This document shows, piece by piece, positions 1-8,022 of a DNA stretch of 64,000 nucleotides (positions are counted from its first letter, which is position 1; each line of letters begins with the position of its first letter). The translations under genes were made by a program, and so were the position numbers. The DNA comes from Stigmatella aurantiaca DW4/3-1. Its GTDB lineage: Bacteria > Myxococcota > Myxococcia > Myxococcales > Myxococcaceae. The stretch covers positions 701,501 through 765,500 of the forward strand of contig NC_014623.1 in assembly GCF_000165485.1 (NCBI RefSeq). Reading direction: 5' to 3'. The notes below the pieces were generated by a model. It ran no database searches, was not told the origin of the DNA, and saw nothing but the letters and a program-made list of their open reading frames with translations.

Positions 1-82
1 CCGTGTGGAAGTAGTCGACACGGAAGGTGCGAGGGGCGGCGGAAACACTGGTGGCCAGCAGCAGGGCAAGCAGGACGCGCAT
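1..82 (-). CDS. N-terminus of a secreted protein, possibly M64-peptidase-like (cut by window edge)
   Basis: Reading leftward from an ATG at position 82 gives a clean cleavable signal peptide (MRVLLALLLATSVSAAP) followed by RTFRVDYFHT, and the frame stays open to the window edge. The first mature residues resemble the N-terminal domain of IgA-protease-type M64 metallopeptidases, which often begin with a similar R-V-D-Y segment. That family call rests on about ten residues and is tentative; only export is well supported. It lies downstream of, and on the same strand as, the gene at 155-787. Confidence 0.5.
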   Translation of the reverse strand, partial: MRVLLALLLATSVSAAPRTFRVDYFHT

Positions 83-154
83 GGGCGCGCACTCTATGCG
101 CGGAGGCCCCGGAGCGCGATGAACGCGAATGCCTGCGTGGGCAGAAGGGGGCGT

Positions 155-787
155 TTACCAGCCGAGAAGCTTGCGGTTCGTGACGTTGAACCGTTCATCC
201 AAGTACTGCCCCAGCGCATTGGCGAGGATCGTCTCGGCCTCTGGCTGCGTGTATCCCAGTTCGTCCACGAGCTCATTCGCCCGCCCGGCGATGGCGTTGT
301 CGATCATCGACACGCAGTCGTCCCAAGCCTGCTCTCGATTCGGCGCGTACTCCCGGATTGTCTCGAGCACTTGCGCGACGGGCAGATGCCCAGCGAACGG
401 CCCAGTCCGGATCCGGTCGATCAGCACCGCATTGAAGAAGGTGGCGCCAAAGCGGGAATCAATGGGCCCGAAGGCCGACTGAAGCATCAGGGAGAAGCGC
501 TGGGCCTCATTCTCCATCGAGGTTGCCCGGACCTTGAGGTGGACAAGGCCTTCGTTGAGAACGTCCTCCCAGGGGGAAAGATGCGGAGGCGCTGGGGGGC
601 CGTTCTTGCGCTCCACGTGCACGTAGATGTCCGCCGGACGGAAGGTCAGCCCTTCTCTGGGGCGGTAGAGCTCCATCTTCAGTCCGCTGACCGTGGGGTC
701 TTTCTGCATCGCCCGCCAATGGCGCACCATGGGGTGCGTCTCCCAGGCGGGCTGTGCCTTCTTGAAGTAGTCGCTGATGCCTGGCAT
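155..787 (-). CDS. hypothetical protein, coupled to upstream nucleosidase
   Basis: A 210-residue soluble protein that I do not recognise. It has no signal peptide or membrane segment; the N-terminal half is basic and proline-rich and the C-terminal half looks helical, ending NRKLLGW. The ATG at 787 is chosen because GGGAG lies about 8 bases upstream; an open frame extends further upstream but overlaps the preceding gene. The start is about 20 bases after the stop of the nucleosidase gene at 807-1580, so the two are almost certainly one transcript. The pairing suggests a functional partnership, for example sensor or inhibitor with a nucleoside-cleaving effector, but nothing in this protein itself shows that. 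Confidence 0.75.
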   Translation of the reverse strand: MPGISDYFKKAQPAWETHPMVRHWRAMQKDPTVSGLKMELYRPREGLTFRPADIYVHVERKNGPPAPPHLSPWEDVLNEGLVHLKVRATSMENEAQRFSLMLQSAFGPIDSRFGATFFNAVLIDRIRTGPFAGHLPVAQVLETIREYAPNREQAWDDCVSMIDNAIAGRANELVDELGYTQPEAETILANALGQYLDERFNVTNRKLLGW

Positions 788-806
788 CGGTCTGGCTCCC
801 TGATGT

Positions 807-1580
807 CTAACCATCGTTCCGGATCGCGGACAGGACGAGCAGCGCGGCATTGAAGCAAGCCGTCGCCCGATTGTCTGGCACCGTGTCCGCCACCGGGCCT
901 TCCCCAAAATCCGAAATGCCCTTCACGACAATCCAGACCGGTCTATCCGCGGGTGCGACGGCGAGAAGCCCCACGCCCTCCATGTCGCCGCCAATCACGG
1001 GGAACCGTCCGGGTGGAACATGGTTGAACAACTCATCCCGGAACTGCTGACTCGACACGCGCGCCCCCCCGGAGAGAAGCGTGCCGAACGAGACGCGGAA
1101 ATGGTAGGGAGTGCGTTTCGCCTCGCGCTCGACCATGGCGATGAGGCCCGCATTCGCGTGCCGATACTTGGTTCGCGAGTAGTTCGGGGCAGGGCCGGTA
1201 GGGGAGTCGACCATCTCCCGGTCATCGTAGGGGAAGAGACTTTGAGAGACGAGCACATCTCCGAAGCCCTGGACTTTGCGGCTCATGCCGAAGGCCATGC
1301 CGAGAGCGATCAAGCGCTGAGCCCCCGTCTGACGTTCGAACAGAATGGCCTTCGATGTCGATGCGCCATACTGAAACGCTCCCATCCGTGTCTTGACCGC
1401 GAGAACACGGTACTGGCCGACTCTTTCCAGATCGAAATAGTCGCCCAGCTCATGGGAGGTTCGGGGTTCGAAGGCGAGCTGAAGCGAGCTCGCAGCGAGT
1501 TGCATCGCCTTGACTTCGTCCTCGGTCGTGACGAAGAGCAGGATGTCACACGCGGGTGGAGGGGACGAGGCGGGATTCAT
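807..1580 (-). CDS. nucleoside phosphorylase-fold nucleosidase (PNP/MTAN superfamily)
   Basis: A 257-residue cytoplasmic protein of the phosphorylase superfamily that cleaves N-glycosidic bonds of nucleosides. Visible landmarks are the N-terminal strand ILLFVTTEDEVKA, the substrate-binding segment IGGDMEGVGL with the conserved Met-Glu pair, and VKGISDFGEG near the C-terminus, whose Asp corresponds to the catalytic Asp of MTA/SAH nucleosidases and whose context is typical of the variants found in signalling and conflict operons. The ATG at 1580 is used because the extra 33 upstream residues are Pro/Arg-rich and unlike the family; the ribosome binding site there is weak. It is followed after about 20 bases by the unknown gene 155-787. 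Ordinary purine salvage is the alternative role. Confidence 0.8.
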   Translation of the reverse strand: MNPASSPPPACDILLFVTTEDEVKAMQLAASSLQLAFEPRTSHELGDYFDLERVGQYRVLAVKTRMGAFQYGASTSKAILFERQTGAQRLIALGMAFGMSRKVQGFGDVLVSQSLFPYDDREMVDSPTGPAPNYSRTKYRHANAGLIAMVEREAKRTPYHFRVSFGTLLSGGARVSSQQFRDELFNHVPPGRFPVIGGDMEGVGLLAVAPADRPVWIVVKGISDFGEGPVADTVPDNRATACFNAALLVLSAIRNDG

Positions 1581-1626
1581 GGCTGGGAGTGGCGAGCTTA
1601 GCGTGCGTTCACGCGGAAGGTGGATC

Positions 1627-3165
1627 TCAGAACGAACCCAGAATGCGGGCCGAAGCTCCACCGGATTCCACCGAGACATCCAGGGTGACGGGAGGGGGCG
1701 GGGCGCGCGGGGGGGACACGAGGAAGAGCACCGCCCCCGTGGTGAGGGCCGCTCCGGAGCCGATGAGCAGACCGGTCAGAAGGGTGCGTTGGGTGGAGAG
1801 CGAATCCCGCAGCGCCATGGCCTCCGTGTCGCGGGCATCCAGGCGGCCGCTGGCGTCGAGGTGCGTGTCGAGCCGGTCGAGATCCTTCTGGGCCATGAGC
1901 CGGACGATGCCCGCGCCCACCAGGGCGGCGGCGCCCCCACCGAGTACCCCATACGAGATCTTGCGCAGCTTTGGCGTCCGCGACGAGGGCTCGGCCGCCG
2001 TGATGGCGCGCTCCTCCGGGAACCGGTGGGGGGCTGGGACGTCGAAGTCCCCCGGGGCCGTGGGGGCGTGAGGAACATCGGAGCTGTTCACGAGGGCCCA
2101 GGGCGCCGTGCCTTGCGGGCTCGGCACGACGAGCGGAGGGGGCGCCTTGCCCGTGGTGACGAAGTCGACGAGCGCGGAGAGCGACGCCGCGAAGGCTTCC
2201 GGGTCTTGAATCTTGAAGCCGCCCTCCCGGAGCTTCTGGCCGCCCTCGACGTTGAGCACGGTGGCCGCGAGCCACTGGGGTCCCTTGCTGCTGGCGCGCT
2301 CCAGGCGCACGACGATGACTTCCTCCACGCCGAGCGTACCGCCCACCCGGATGGCGTGGCTCATCGTGCGCTCGGCGGATCTGGGAGGGGCGGCAAGGCA
2401 GGGAAAGGGGCTGCCGGAGACAGAGCCCTCATAGGCCAGGTCGACGAAGACGGGCGTGTCCGGGCCCTCCACTTGGAGCCGCCGTGGGAAGCTGACGGCC
2501 TCGTCCTTCACGACGGTGAGTTCATATTCCCCGGGCAGGACCTCCCGTGTGAGCGGGGTCTGTCCGGCCTTGTGGCCGTCGAGGTAAACCTCGGAGGCGG
2601 GCAGGGAGGACTTCACCGAGAGCTTTACCTTCCTGGCGCGGGCCAGCTCTCCGCGCACCTTCTCGAAGGCCTGCCGGAAGGACGGGGGATAGAGCCCCGC
2701 GTCGAGCTTGTATTGGGGATCGAGCCGCAGGATGGCCCGGAAGGCCGCATCGCTGTCCTTCCCCTTTCCCGCCGCCCGGGCGTTGAGGGCGTGGAGGAGC
2801 TGCGCATGGGCATGGAGTTGCCAGCGCGTGTTTCCCACGGGAAGGCGGGAGAGCTTCCGGAGCACATCGCCGATGAGCTGTTCGGCCTGAGGGTGGCGCG
2901 CCTCGTAGAACTGATTCTGCGCGGCCTCGAGCTGGCGCTGAAGGTCCTCGTCGCTCCGGGGCGGGGACGGGAAGAAGTGCTCGCTGAAGGCGGCCGGGCT
3001 CAGCACCGCTTGCTCTGGCCTTCGCGAGAGGGCGTCATGAACCGCTTGGGCCTGGGTGTTCAGTTCCGCGTCCTGGCACTCCCCGCTGGCCACCACCAGC
3101 CGCCGGGGAGTCGCATGCGCGACACAGGAGAGAACGCAAACGAATGAGAGCAGTCGTGTTTTCAT
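1627..3165 (-). CDS. secreted PEGA-domain protein with C-terminal membrane segments
   Basis: A 512-residue exported protein. It starts at ATG 3165 with a signal peptide (MKTRLLSFVCVLSCVAHA, then TPRRL). Residues about 30-175 look like a helical TPR-type region (FYEARHPQAEQLIGDVLRKL and following). Residues about 178-235 form a PEGA domain, with ASEVYLDGHKAGQTPL and LPGEYELTVVKDE. The C-terminal third has two hydrophobic stretches, around GVLGGGAAALVGAGIVRLM and LLTGLLIGSGAALTTGAVLF, so the protein is probably anchored by its C-terminus. PEGA proteins are abundant in myxobacteria, often as accessory periplasmic domains next to signalling systems. The gene lies about 46 bases upstream of the nucleosidase gene and may share its transcript. 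Confidence 0.75.
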   Translation of the reverse strand: MKTRLLSFVCVLSCVAHATPRRLVVASGECQDAELNTQAQAVHDALSRRPEQAVLSPAAFSEHFFPSPPRSDEDLQRQLEAAQNQFYEARHPQAEQLIGDVLRKLSRLPVGNTRWQLHAHAQLLHALNARAAGKGKDSDAAFRAILRLDPQYKLDAGLYPPSFRQAFEKVRGELARARKVKLSVKSSLPASEVYLDGHKAGQTPLTREVLPGEYELTVVKDEAVSFPRRLQVEGPDTPVFVDLAYEGSVSGSPFPCLAAPPRSAERTMSHAIRVGGTLGVEEVIVVRLERASSKGPQWLAATVLNVEGGQKLREGGFKIQDPEAFAASLSALVDFVTTGKAPPPLVVPSPQGTAPWALVNSSDVPHAPTAPGDFDVPAPHRFPEERAITAAEPSSRTPKLRKISYGVLGGGAAALVGAGIVRLMAQKDLDRLDTHLDASGRLDARDTEAMALRDSLSTQRTLLTGLLIGSGAALTTGAVLFLVSPPRAPPPPVTLDVSVESGGASARILGSF

Positions 3166-3377
3166 GGCGAGCGACAAGCGGAGGTCCCTTGCAGGGACTG
3201 TTCCGCACGCCATCGAATCGGCCGCTCCGTGACCAGTTCCTCCAGGGTTCGCTCATGGCCTGAGCCGGTGATTCCTCGCGGGAGGCCAAATTCTGGATGG
3301 TTTGGTCTCGAATCTGGACGCCTGTGCCGGGCGTGCTGACAGAGCCATGACATGGTGGGGGGAAAGTCACGGCCCAA

Positions 3378-4382
3378 ATGAATGTCGCCGTCCTGGTCAA
3401 CCTGCGCTCCCGCCGTGGCTCCGAAGTGATCGAGGGCCTCGTCCGGCGATTCCTCCCCCAGGCTCGCGTGGCCCTCACCCAATCGGTCGAGGAGTCCCGC
3501 GCCTGGATTGACCAGCAGCTGCGGCCCAATCCCCCCTCGCTCCTGCTGGCCGGTGGCGGCGATGGCACCATCACGGGCCTCGTCAACGAGTTCCGCGCGC
3601 AGGGGTTGGCCCTGCCCGCTTTGGGCGTGCTTCCCCTGGGAACGGGCAATGCGTGGGCCCACGCGACGGGGACGCCCCGCCCCGCGGTGGCGCTCAAGCA
3701 CCTCGCGGCATACGGCGAGCGCTTGCCTCCCTTGCGGCCCTTCGGCCTCGTGCGCGTGGAGGGCTCCCTGGCCCCCTTCGCTGGAACGGGCTGGGACGCG
3801 GAGCTCGTGCAGGACTTCAAGAGCCAGCTCGCTTCATCGGGCCCGCTGAAGGGGACCCAGGCCGGCCTGAGGGGCTACCTGGGCGCCCTGTTCACCCGCA
3901 CCATTCCCCGTCACGTCTTCGGCGATGGCAACCCCCAGGTGTCCGTCTACAACCTCGGGGCGCCCGTGCTCACCTTGGATGCGCAGCGCGCGATTCGCCC
4001 CTTGCCCGGGGGGGACACGGGCGCGCTGCTGTACCGGGGGCCCGCGGGGGTGGCGGGCGCGGCCACCACGCCCGAGTGGGGCTTTGGGTTCAAGGCCTTC
4101 CCGTTCGCCCAGGCGGTGCCGCACCGCCTCTCCGTGAGGGTCTATTCCGGCGGTGTTTTCGAGGCCACGCGCAACATGCTCAAGCTGTGGCGTGGGGCGC
4201 ACCCCATGCCCCGCATGCATGACTTCTTCGTTCAGCGCGTGCGCATGGACTTCGACCGCGACGTGCCGTTCCAGATCGCCGGGGATGTCATCGGGATGCG
4301 CCGCTCGGTGGAGTTCGAACTGGCCGAGGAGAGCGTGCAGCTCATCGACTGGCACCAGTTCTCGAACCTCCTGCGCGGCTGA
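3378..4382 (+). CDS. diacylglycerol kinase family lipid kinase (YegS/BmrU type)
   Basis: A 334-residue lipid kinase of the DAGK catalytic family, predicted to phosphorylate diacylglycerol or a sphingoid/phosphatidylglycerol-like lipid at the inner membrane surface. It shows the N-terminal NLRSRRGSE turn, the nucleotide-binding motif LLAGGGDGTI near residue 60, and LGVLPLGTGNAWA, all diagnostic. The length is typical. There is no signal peptide, as expected for this peripheral enzyme. It reads in the same direction as the Nudix regulator gene that follows after about 90 bases, but a separate promoter and operator lie in that gap, so it is probably not part of that regulon. Confidence 0.88.
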   Translation: MNVAVLVNLRSRRGSEVIEGLVRRFLPQARVALTQSVEESRAWIDQQLRPNPPSLLLAGGGDGTITGLVNEFRAQGLALPALGVLPLGTGNAWAHATGTPRPAVALKHLAAYGERLPPLRPFGLVRVEGSLAPFAGTGWDAELVQDFKSQLASSGPLKGTQAGLRGYLGALFTRTIPRHVFGDGNPQVSVYNLGAPVLTLDAQRAIRPLPGGDTGALLYRGPAGVAGAATTPEWGFGFKAFPFAQAVPHRLSVRVYSGGVFEATRNMLKLWRGAHPMPRMHDFFVQRVRMDFDRDVPFQIAGDVIGMRRSVEFELAEESVQLIDWHQFSNLLRG

Positions 4383-4419
4383 GCACGAGGCCGCAGTCCG
4401 TGGTTTTCCGTCTCATGCG

Positions 4420-4448
4420 TTGACTTCGTGTGTGTTTGACACTATCTT
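4420..4448 (+). promoter_or_regulatory. promoter with embedded operator upstream of the Nudix regulator
   Basis: A -35-like TTGACT (4420-4425) and a -10-like TATCTT (4443-4448) are separated by 17 bases. The spacer is largely filled by GTGT-N7-ACACTAT (4428-4445). The same arrangement, base for base in spacing, recurs at 7940-7968. A repressor bound here would block RNA polymerase, and the first downstream gene at 4473 is an NrtR-like regulator, so autoregulation is the simplest reading. Promoter and operator are sequence-based predictions. Confidence 0.7.
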
Positions 4449-4472
4449 TGGGTCATCTCGCTGCGAAGGAGC

Positions 4473-5168
4473 ATGGACGTGAGCTACACCTACGAGTACC
4501 CCCGGCCCGCCGTCACGGTGGACTGTGTGGTGTTCGGGCTGGACGAGGAGGACTTGAAGGTCCTGCTGATCCAACGGGGCGCGGAGCCTTTCCTCGGCAA
4601 GTGGGCGTTTCCAGGAGGCTTCGTGCAGATGGACGAGTCGCTGGAGGACGCCGCGCGCCGCGAACTGGAGGAGGAGGCCGGCATCCGACCCAGCCACCTG
4701 GAGCAGCTCTACACGTTCGGCACGGTGGGAAGAGATCCCCGGGGCCGGGTCATCACCGTGGCGTACTTCGTCCTGGTGAAGCTGAGCGACTACCGCCCCC
4801 GGGCCGCCTCGGACGCGCGCGAGGCCGCCTGGTTCTCGGTCTGGGACACGCCGAAGCTGGCGTTTGACCACGCGGAGATCCTCTCCACCGCGCTGCAACG
4901 GCTCAAGGGCAAGGTGCGCTATCAGCCCATTGGCTTCGAGCTGTTGCCGCCCAAGTTCACCCTGACGCAGCTCCAGCGCCTGTACGAAGTCGTGCTGGAG
5001 CGGACGCTCGACAAACGCAACTTCCGCAAGAAGATCCTCGCGATGGATCTGCTGGAGGAACTGGACGAGGTGGAGCAGGACGTCTCCCACCGCGCCGCGC
5101 GCCTCTACCGGTTCGATCACCGCAAGTACAAGCAACTGGAGAAGGCAGGCTTCAACTTCGAGCTGTAG
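4473..5168 (+). CDS. nrtR: NrtR-like Nudix transcriptional regulator / ADP-ribose-binding Nudix protein
   Basis: A 231-residue two-domain protein. Residues about 10-145 are a Nudix domain with a complete Nudix box (G49, E55, REL at 63-65, EEE at 66-68, G70). Residues about 155-231 form the winged-helix-like C-terminal domain typical of NrtR ([20 protein letters not shown]). NrtR proteins repress NAD-synthesis genes and are released by ADP-ribose or related NAD-derived ligands. Many NrtR regulators have a degenerate Nudix box; this one looks catalytically intact, so it may also hydrolyse its ligand. AAGGAG precedes ATG 4473. The promoter-embedded operator just upstream, repeated before the nicotinamidase-like gene, supports a regulatory role. 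A plain Nudix hydrolase is the alternative. Confidence 0.83.
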   Translation: MDVSYTYEYPRPAVTVDCVVFGLDEEDLKVLLIQRGAEPFLGKWAFPGGFVQMDESLEDAARRELEEEAGIRPSHLEQLYTFGTVGRDPRGRVITVAYFVLVKLSDYRPRAASDAREAAWFSVWDTPKLAFDHAEILSTALQRLKGKVRYQPIGFELLPPKFTLTQLQRLYEVVLERTLDKRNFRKKILAMDLLEELDEVEQDVSHRAARLYRFDHRKYKQLEKAGFNFEL

Positions 5169-5240
5169 CCCGCCGCCCTTTTTCACGCTGTCCCAACCCG
5201 TTCACCGTGGCCCCTCGCGGGGCACGGGAGAGGTGTGTCC

Positions 5241-6044
5241 ATGTTTTCCCCCTTCGAGGCCGCCACCGCCTCCGTCGTGGGCCGCGAGCACACCCGCTCG
5301 GGCCGCAACAACCAGGATGCCCTTTTCCTCCACACCTCTGGGACGGCGCTGGCGGCCGTGGTGGCGGATGGCTGCGGCAGTGGGGCGCACAGCGAGGTGG
5401 GCGCACAGCTCGGCGCCCGGTGCGTGGCCCAGGCAGCGCTGGCCGTGCTGGGGCGGGGCCTTCCTGTGGGCGCGCCCGGGTTCCTCCCGGCCGTGAGGGC
5501 CGAGGTGCTGGGCTTTCTCTCCTCGCTCACCGGGCAGTTGGGAGGGACGCTCCTGGCGGAGCATCTGCTCTTCACCGTGGTGGGCGCGGTCGTGACCCCA
5601 GAGCAGACCCTGGTCTTCTCCGCGGGCGATGGGGTGTGGGCCCTCAATGGCGAGGTCCATGCGCTCGGCCCTTTTCCCAACAACGCGCCGCCCTACCTCG
5701 CCTATGGGCTGCTGTCGCCGGGGGCCGTGCCGCTGGAGTGTCAGGCGCTCGTTCGCACCGAGGAGGTCTCGAGCTTGTTGCTCGGCACGGATGGGGCGGC
5801 GGACCTTCCCTCGCTCGCCGAGGCCCGGGTGCCCGAGCGGGAGGAGGCCGTGGGCCCCTTCTCGCAGTACTGGACGGAGGACCGGTACTTCCAGAACCCG
5901 GATGCGCTGAGGCGAAGGCTCGCCCTGCTGGGCCGAGAGTCCGTGCGGGCCGATTTCACCGCGCGCCGCCTGGTGCGCACCGCGGGCCTGCTCGCGGATG
6001 ACACGACGCTCGTCGTCTTGCGCCGCCGCGTGGGGAGGGCTTGA
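5241..6044 (+). CDS. PP2C-family protein phosphatase
   Basis: A 267-residue cytoplasmic PP2C-like Ser/Thr phosphatase. The family pattern is visible as GREHTRSGRNNQDAL near residues 15-30 (the conserved Asn-Gln-Asp metal site), AAVVADGCGSG about residues 45-55 (the DG(x)G metal motif), FSAGDG in the middle, LLGTDGAADL, and a C-terminal DDTTLVVLRR. It is shorter than stand-alone PP2C regulators and looks like a minimal catalytic domain. The ATG at 5241 is preceded by GGAG at normal spacing. Its stop lies only 4 bases before the kinase start at 6049, so the phosphatase and kinase are translationally coupled and probably act on the same target, perhaps the vWA protein at 9147. Confidence 0.87.
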   Translation: MFSPFEAATASVVGREHTRSGRNNQDALFLHTSGTALAAVVADGCGSGAHSEVGAQLGARCVAQAALAVLGRGLPVGAPGFLPAVRAEVLGFLSSLTGQLGGTLLAEHLLFTVVGAVVTPEQTLVFSAGDGVWALNGEVHALGPFPNNAPPYLAYGLLSPGAVPLECQALVRTEEVSSLLLGTDGAADLPSLAEARVPEREEAVGPFSQYWTEDRYFQNPDALRRRLALLGRESVRADFTARRLVRTAGLLADDTTLVVLRRRVGRA

Positions 6045-6048
6045 GGCC

Positions 6049-7920
6049 ATGGACGTCTATGTCGATGGGAAGAAGGTCCGGGTGGATCCGTCGCGCTCCC
6101 TTGGCAAAGGAGGAGAGGCGGATGTGTTCGACCTGGGCGATGGCAGGGCCCTCAAGCTCTTCAAGCCTCCCGAACATCCGGACTACCAGGGGCTGCCCGA
6201 GGAGCAGGCCGCGGCCCAGGCCCGCCTGGACGAGCACCAGCACAAGCTGCCCGCGTTTCCGAGGGTGTTGCCGGCGCGGGTGGTGGTACCGCAGACGCTG
6301 GCCACGGACCGGCGAGGCCGGCGGATCCTGGGCTATGCCATGCGCAAGCTGGAGGGCACCGAGCCACTGCGCCGCTTCAGCGATCCCGTCTTCCGCCGCG
6401 CGGGCGCCCTGGCCGGGCAGGCCGTCGAGGTGCTGTGCGGTCTGCATCGCACCCTGAACGCCGTGCACGGCGCGGGCGTGGTGGTGGGGGATTTCAATGA
6501 CCTCAACGTGCTGATGGCTGGCGCGGACGCGTATCTCATCGATGCGGACAGCTTCCAGTTCCAGGGCTTTCTCTCCTCGGTCTTCACCGAGCGCTTCCTG
6601 GATCCCCTCCGGCTCACGGGAACAGGCGCTTCGGCGCTGAGCCCTGGCCGGGCAGCGTCTCCGGACAGCGACTGGTACGCCTTCACCGTGGCCCTGATGC
6701 AGAGCTTGTTGTGCGTGGGGCCCTATGGCGGTATCCACCGGCCCAAGGCGCCGTCTCCTCGGGCCACCGCCGCGGCCCGTCTCCACCAGCGCCTCACCGT
6801 CTTCCACCCCGAGGTTCAGTACCCCAAGCCCGCTTTCCCGTTGCACACCCTCCCGGATGAGCTGCTGCACCAGCTCCACCGGGTCTTCGCCGAGGACGCG
6901 CGAGGGCCCTTTCCCCTGCCGCTGCTCGAAGGGCTCCGGTTCACGGCGTGCGCCTCGTGTGGCCTGGAGCATGCCCGCGCCGCATGCGCGGCCTGCCGTC
7001 CGAGTGCCTCGGCCACCGTGACGCCCGTCACCGCGTCCCGGGGACAGGTGACCGCGAGCCGCCTCTTCACGTCCCGGGGCGTGCTCGTGCACGCGTGTGG
7101 GGAGGAGGGGGTGCTTCGCTGGCTCTCCCATGAGGAGGGGGTGTACCGGCGGGAGGATGGCCGCGCCGTGCTCCAGGCACCGCTGGATCCCTCGCTGCAC
7201 TGGGCCCTCCAGGGCGAGGTGACCCTGGTGGGGCGGGGCGGGGAGTGGGTGGTGCTCGCGCCGGGCCGGGCCCCCGAGCGTCTCGGGGTGGATGTGCCCG
7301 AGGGGCGTCCCGCCTTCGCCGCGAACCTCCGTCACCGGTACTGGGCCCATTCCGGAGGCCTGTGGCGGGATGGAGCCCTGGGCCCCGAGCGCATTGGCGA
7401 CGTGCTGGAGGGCCAGACGCGGCTCTTCGTGGGGCCTCGCTTTGGTCTCGGCTTCCATCGCGCCGGCAACCTGCGGGGGGCGTTCGTGTTCGACGCGGAG
7501 CACCCAGGCCTCAAGGACGGCCTGGCGCTCCCGTGGCCCGCGGGGAAGCTCGTGGATGTGGAGTGCCTCTTCGAGGGGCAGAACGCCTGGTTGTTTCTGG
7601 CCGAGGAGAGTGGCGGCCGCACCGTGCACCATTGCGTCGTCGTGGGCTCGAACGGGGACATCCGCGCCCAGGCCCAGGGCGTGGCGGGGGATGGCTCGTG
7701 GCTCGGCTCCTTGCGTGGCAAATGCGCGCTGGGGGACGTCCTCTTCGCCGCCGCCGACACGGGCCTCATCCGCGTGGAGCTGCGCCAGGGCCGGCTCGAG
7801 GCCGTGAGGGAGTTTCCCGACACCGAGCCCTTCGTCGATGCCGGTTGCCACCTCTTCATGACGAAGCACGGGCTCACCGTGGTGGGGCGCCAGCACATCA
7901 CCGGCTTGCGCATGGCCTGA
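6049..7920 (+). CDS. atypical protein kinase with zinc-ribbon and propeller-like C-terminus
   Basis: A 623-residue protein. The N-terminal kinase-like domain (about 1-230) has a glycine loop GKGGEADVF, the ATP-binding lysine in ALKLFKPP near residue 36, a catalytic loop VGDFNDLNVLM in which the usual HRD is replaced by VGD but Asp and Asn are kept, and a metal-binding Asp in LIDADSF in place of DFG. Around residues 300-316 a CASC...CAAC pair suggests a zinc ribbon. The remaining 300 residues contain repeated Trp/Gly-rich strands compatible with a beta-propeller. No transmembrane segment is seen. Kinases of this form occur with PP2C and vWA partners in TerY-P-type triads, and both partners are in this locus. 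ATG 6049 follows GGAGGG. Confidence 0.82.
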   Translation: MDVYVDGKKVRVDPSRSLGKGGEADVFDLGDGRALKLFKPPEHPDYQGLPEEQAAAQARLDEHQHKLPAFPRVLPARVVVPQTLATDRRGRRILGYAMRKLEGTEPLRRFSDPVFRRAGALAGQAVEVLCGLHRTLNAVHGAGVVVGDFNDLNVLMAGADAYLIDADSFQFQGFLSSVFTERFLDPLRLTGTGASALSPGRAASPDSDWYAFTVALMQSLLCVGPYGGIHRPKAPSPRATAAARLHQRLTVFHPEVQYPKPAFPLHTLPDELLHQLHRVFAEDARGPFPLPLLEGLRFTACASCGLEHARAACAACRPSASATVTPVTASRGQVTASRLFTSRGVLVHACGEEGVLRWLSHEEGVYRREDGRAVLQAPLDPSLHWALQGEVTLVGRGGEWVVLAPGRAPERLGVDVPEGRPAFAANLRHRYWAHSGGLWRDGALGPERIGDVLEGQTRLFVGPRFGLGFHRAGNLRGAFVFDAEHPGLKDGLALPWPAGKLVDVECLFEGQNAWLFLAEESGGRTVHHCVVVGSNGDIRAQAQGVAGDGSWLGSLRGKCALGDVLFAAADTGLIRVELRQGRLEAVREFPDTEPFVDAGCHLFMTKHGLTVVGRQHITGLRMA

Positions 7921-7939
7921 GGGGGAAAAGCAGGTGCGC

Positions 7940-7987
7940 TTGACATGGTGTCGTTTGTACACTATGTTGGTGTTGTCGAGACACTAA
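7940..7987 (+). promoter_or_regulatory. promoter with two tandem GTGT-N7-ACACTA operators
   Basis: A near-consensus -35 TTGACA (7940-7945) and -10-like TATGTT (7963-7968) are 17 bases apart. The first operator-like site, GTGT-N7-ACACTAT (7948-7965), fills the spacer exactly as at 4428-4445. A second copy, GTGT-N7-ACACTA, follows at 7970-7986, one base after the -10 and 22 bases from the first, placing both on one face of the helix. The controlled gene is the nicotinamidase-like hydrolase at 8023. The likely ligand is the Nudix regulator encoded at 4473. Confidence 0.72.
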
Positions 7988-8022
7988 GGGTGCCTGAAGA
8001 GGGCGCCTCCAGGAGGAGAGCC

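Noticed and set aside
1510-3147. 545-codon plus-strand frame
   Set aside because: Antisense to the PEGA gene; composition is that of a shadow frame (Arg/Gly/Glu-rich) with no motifs.
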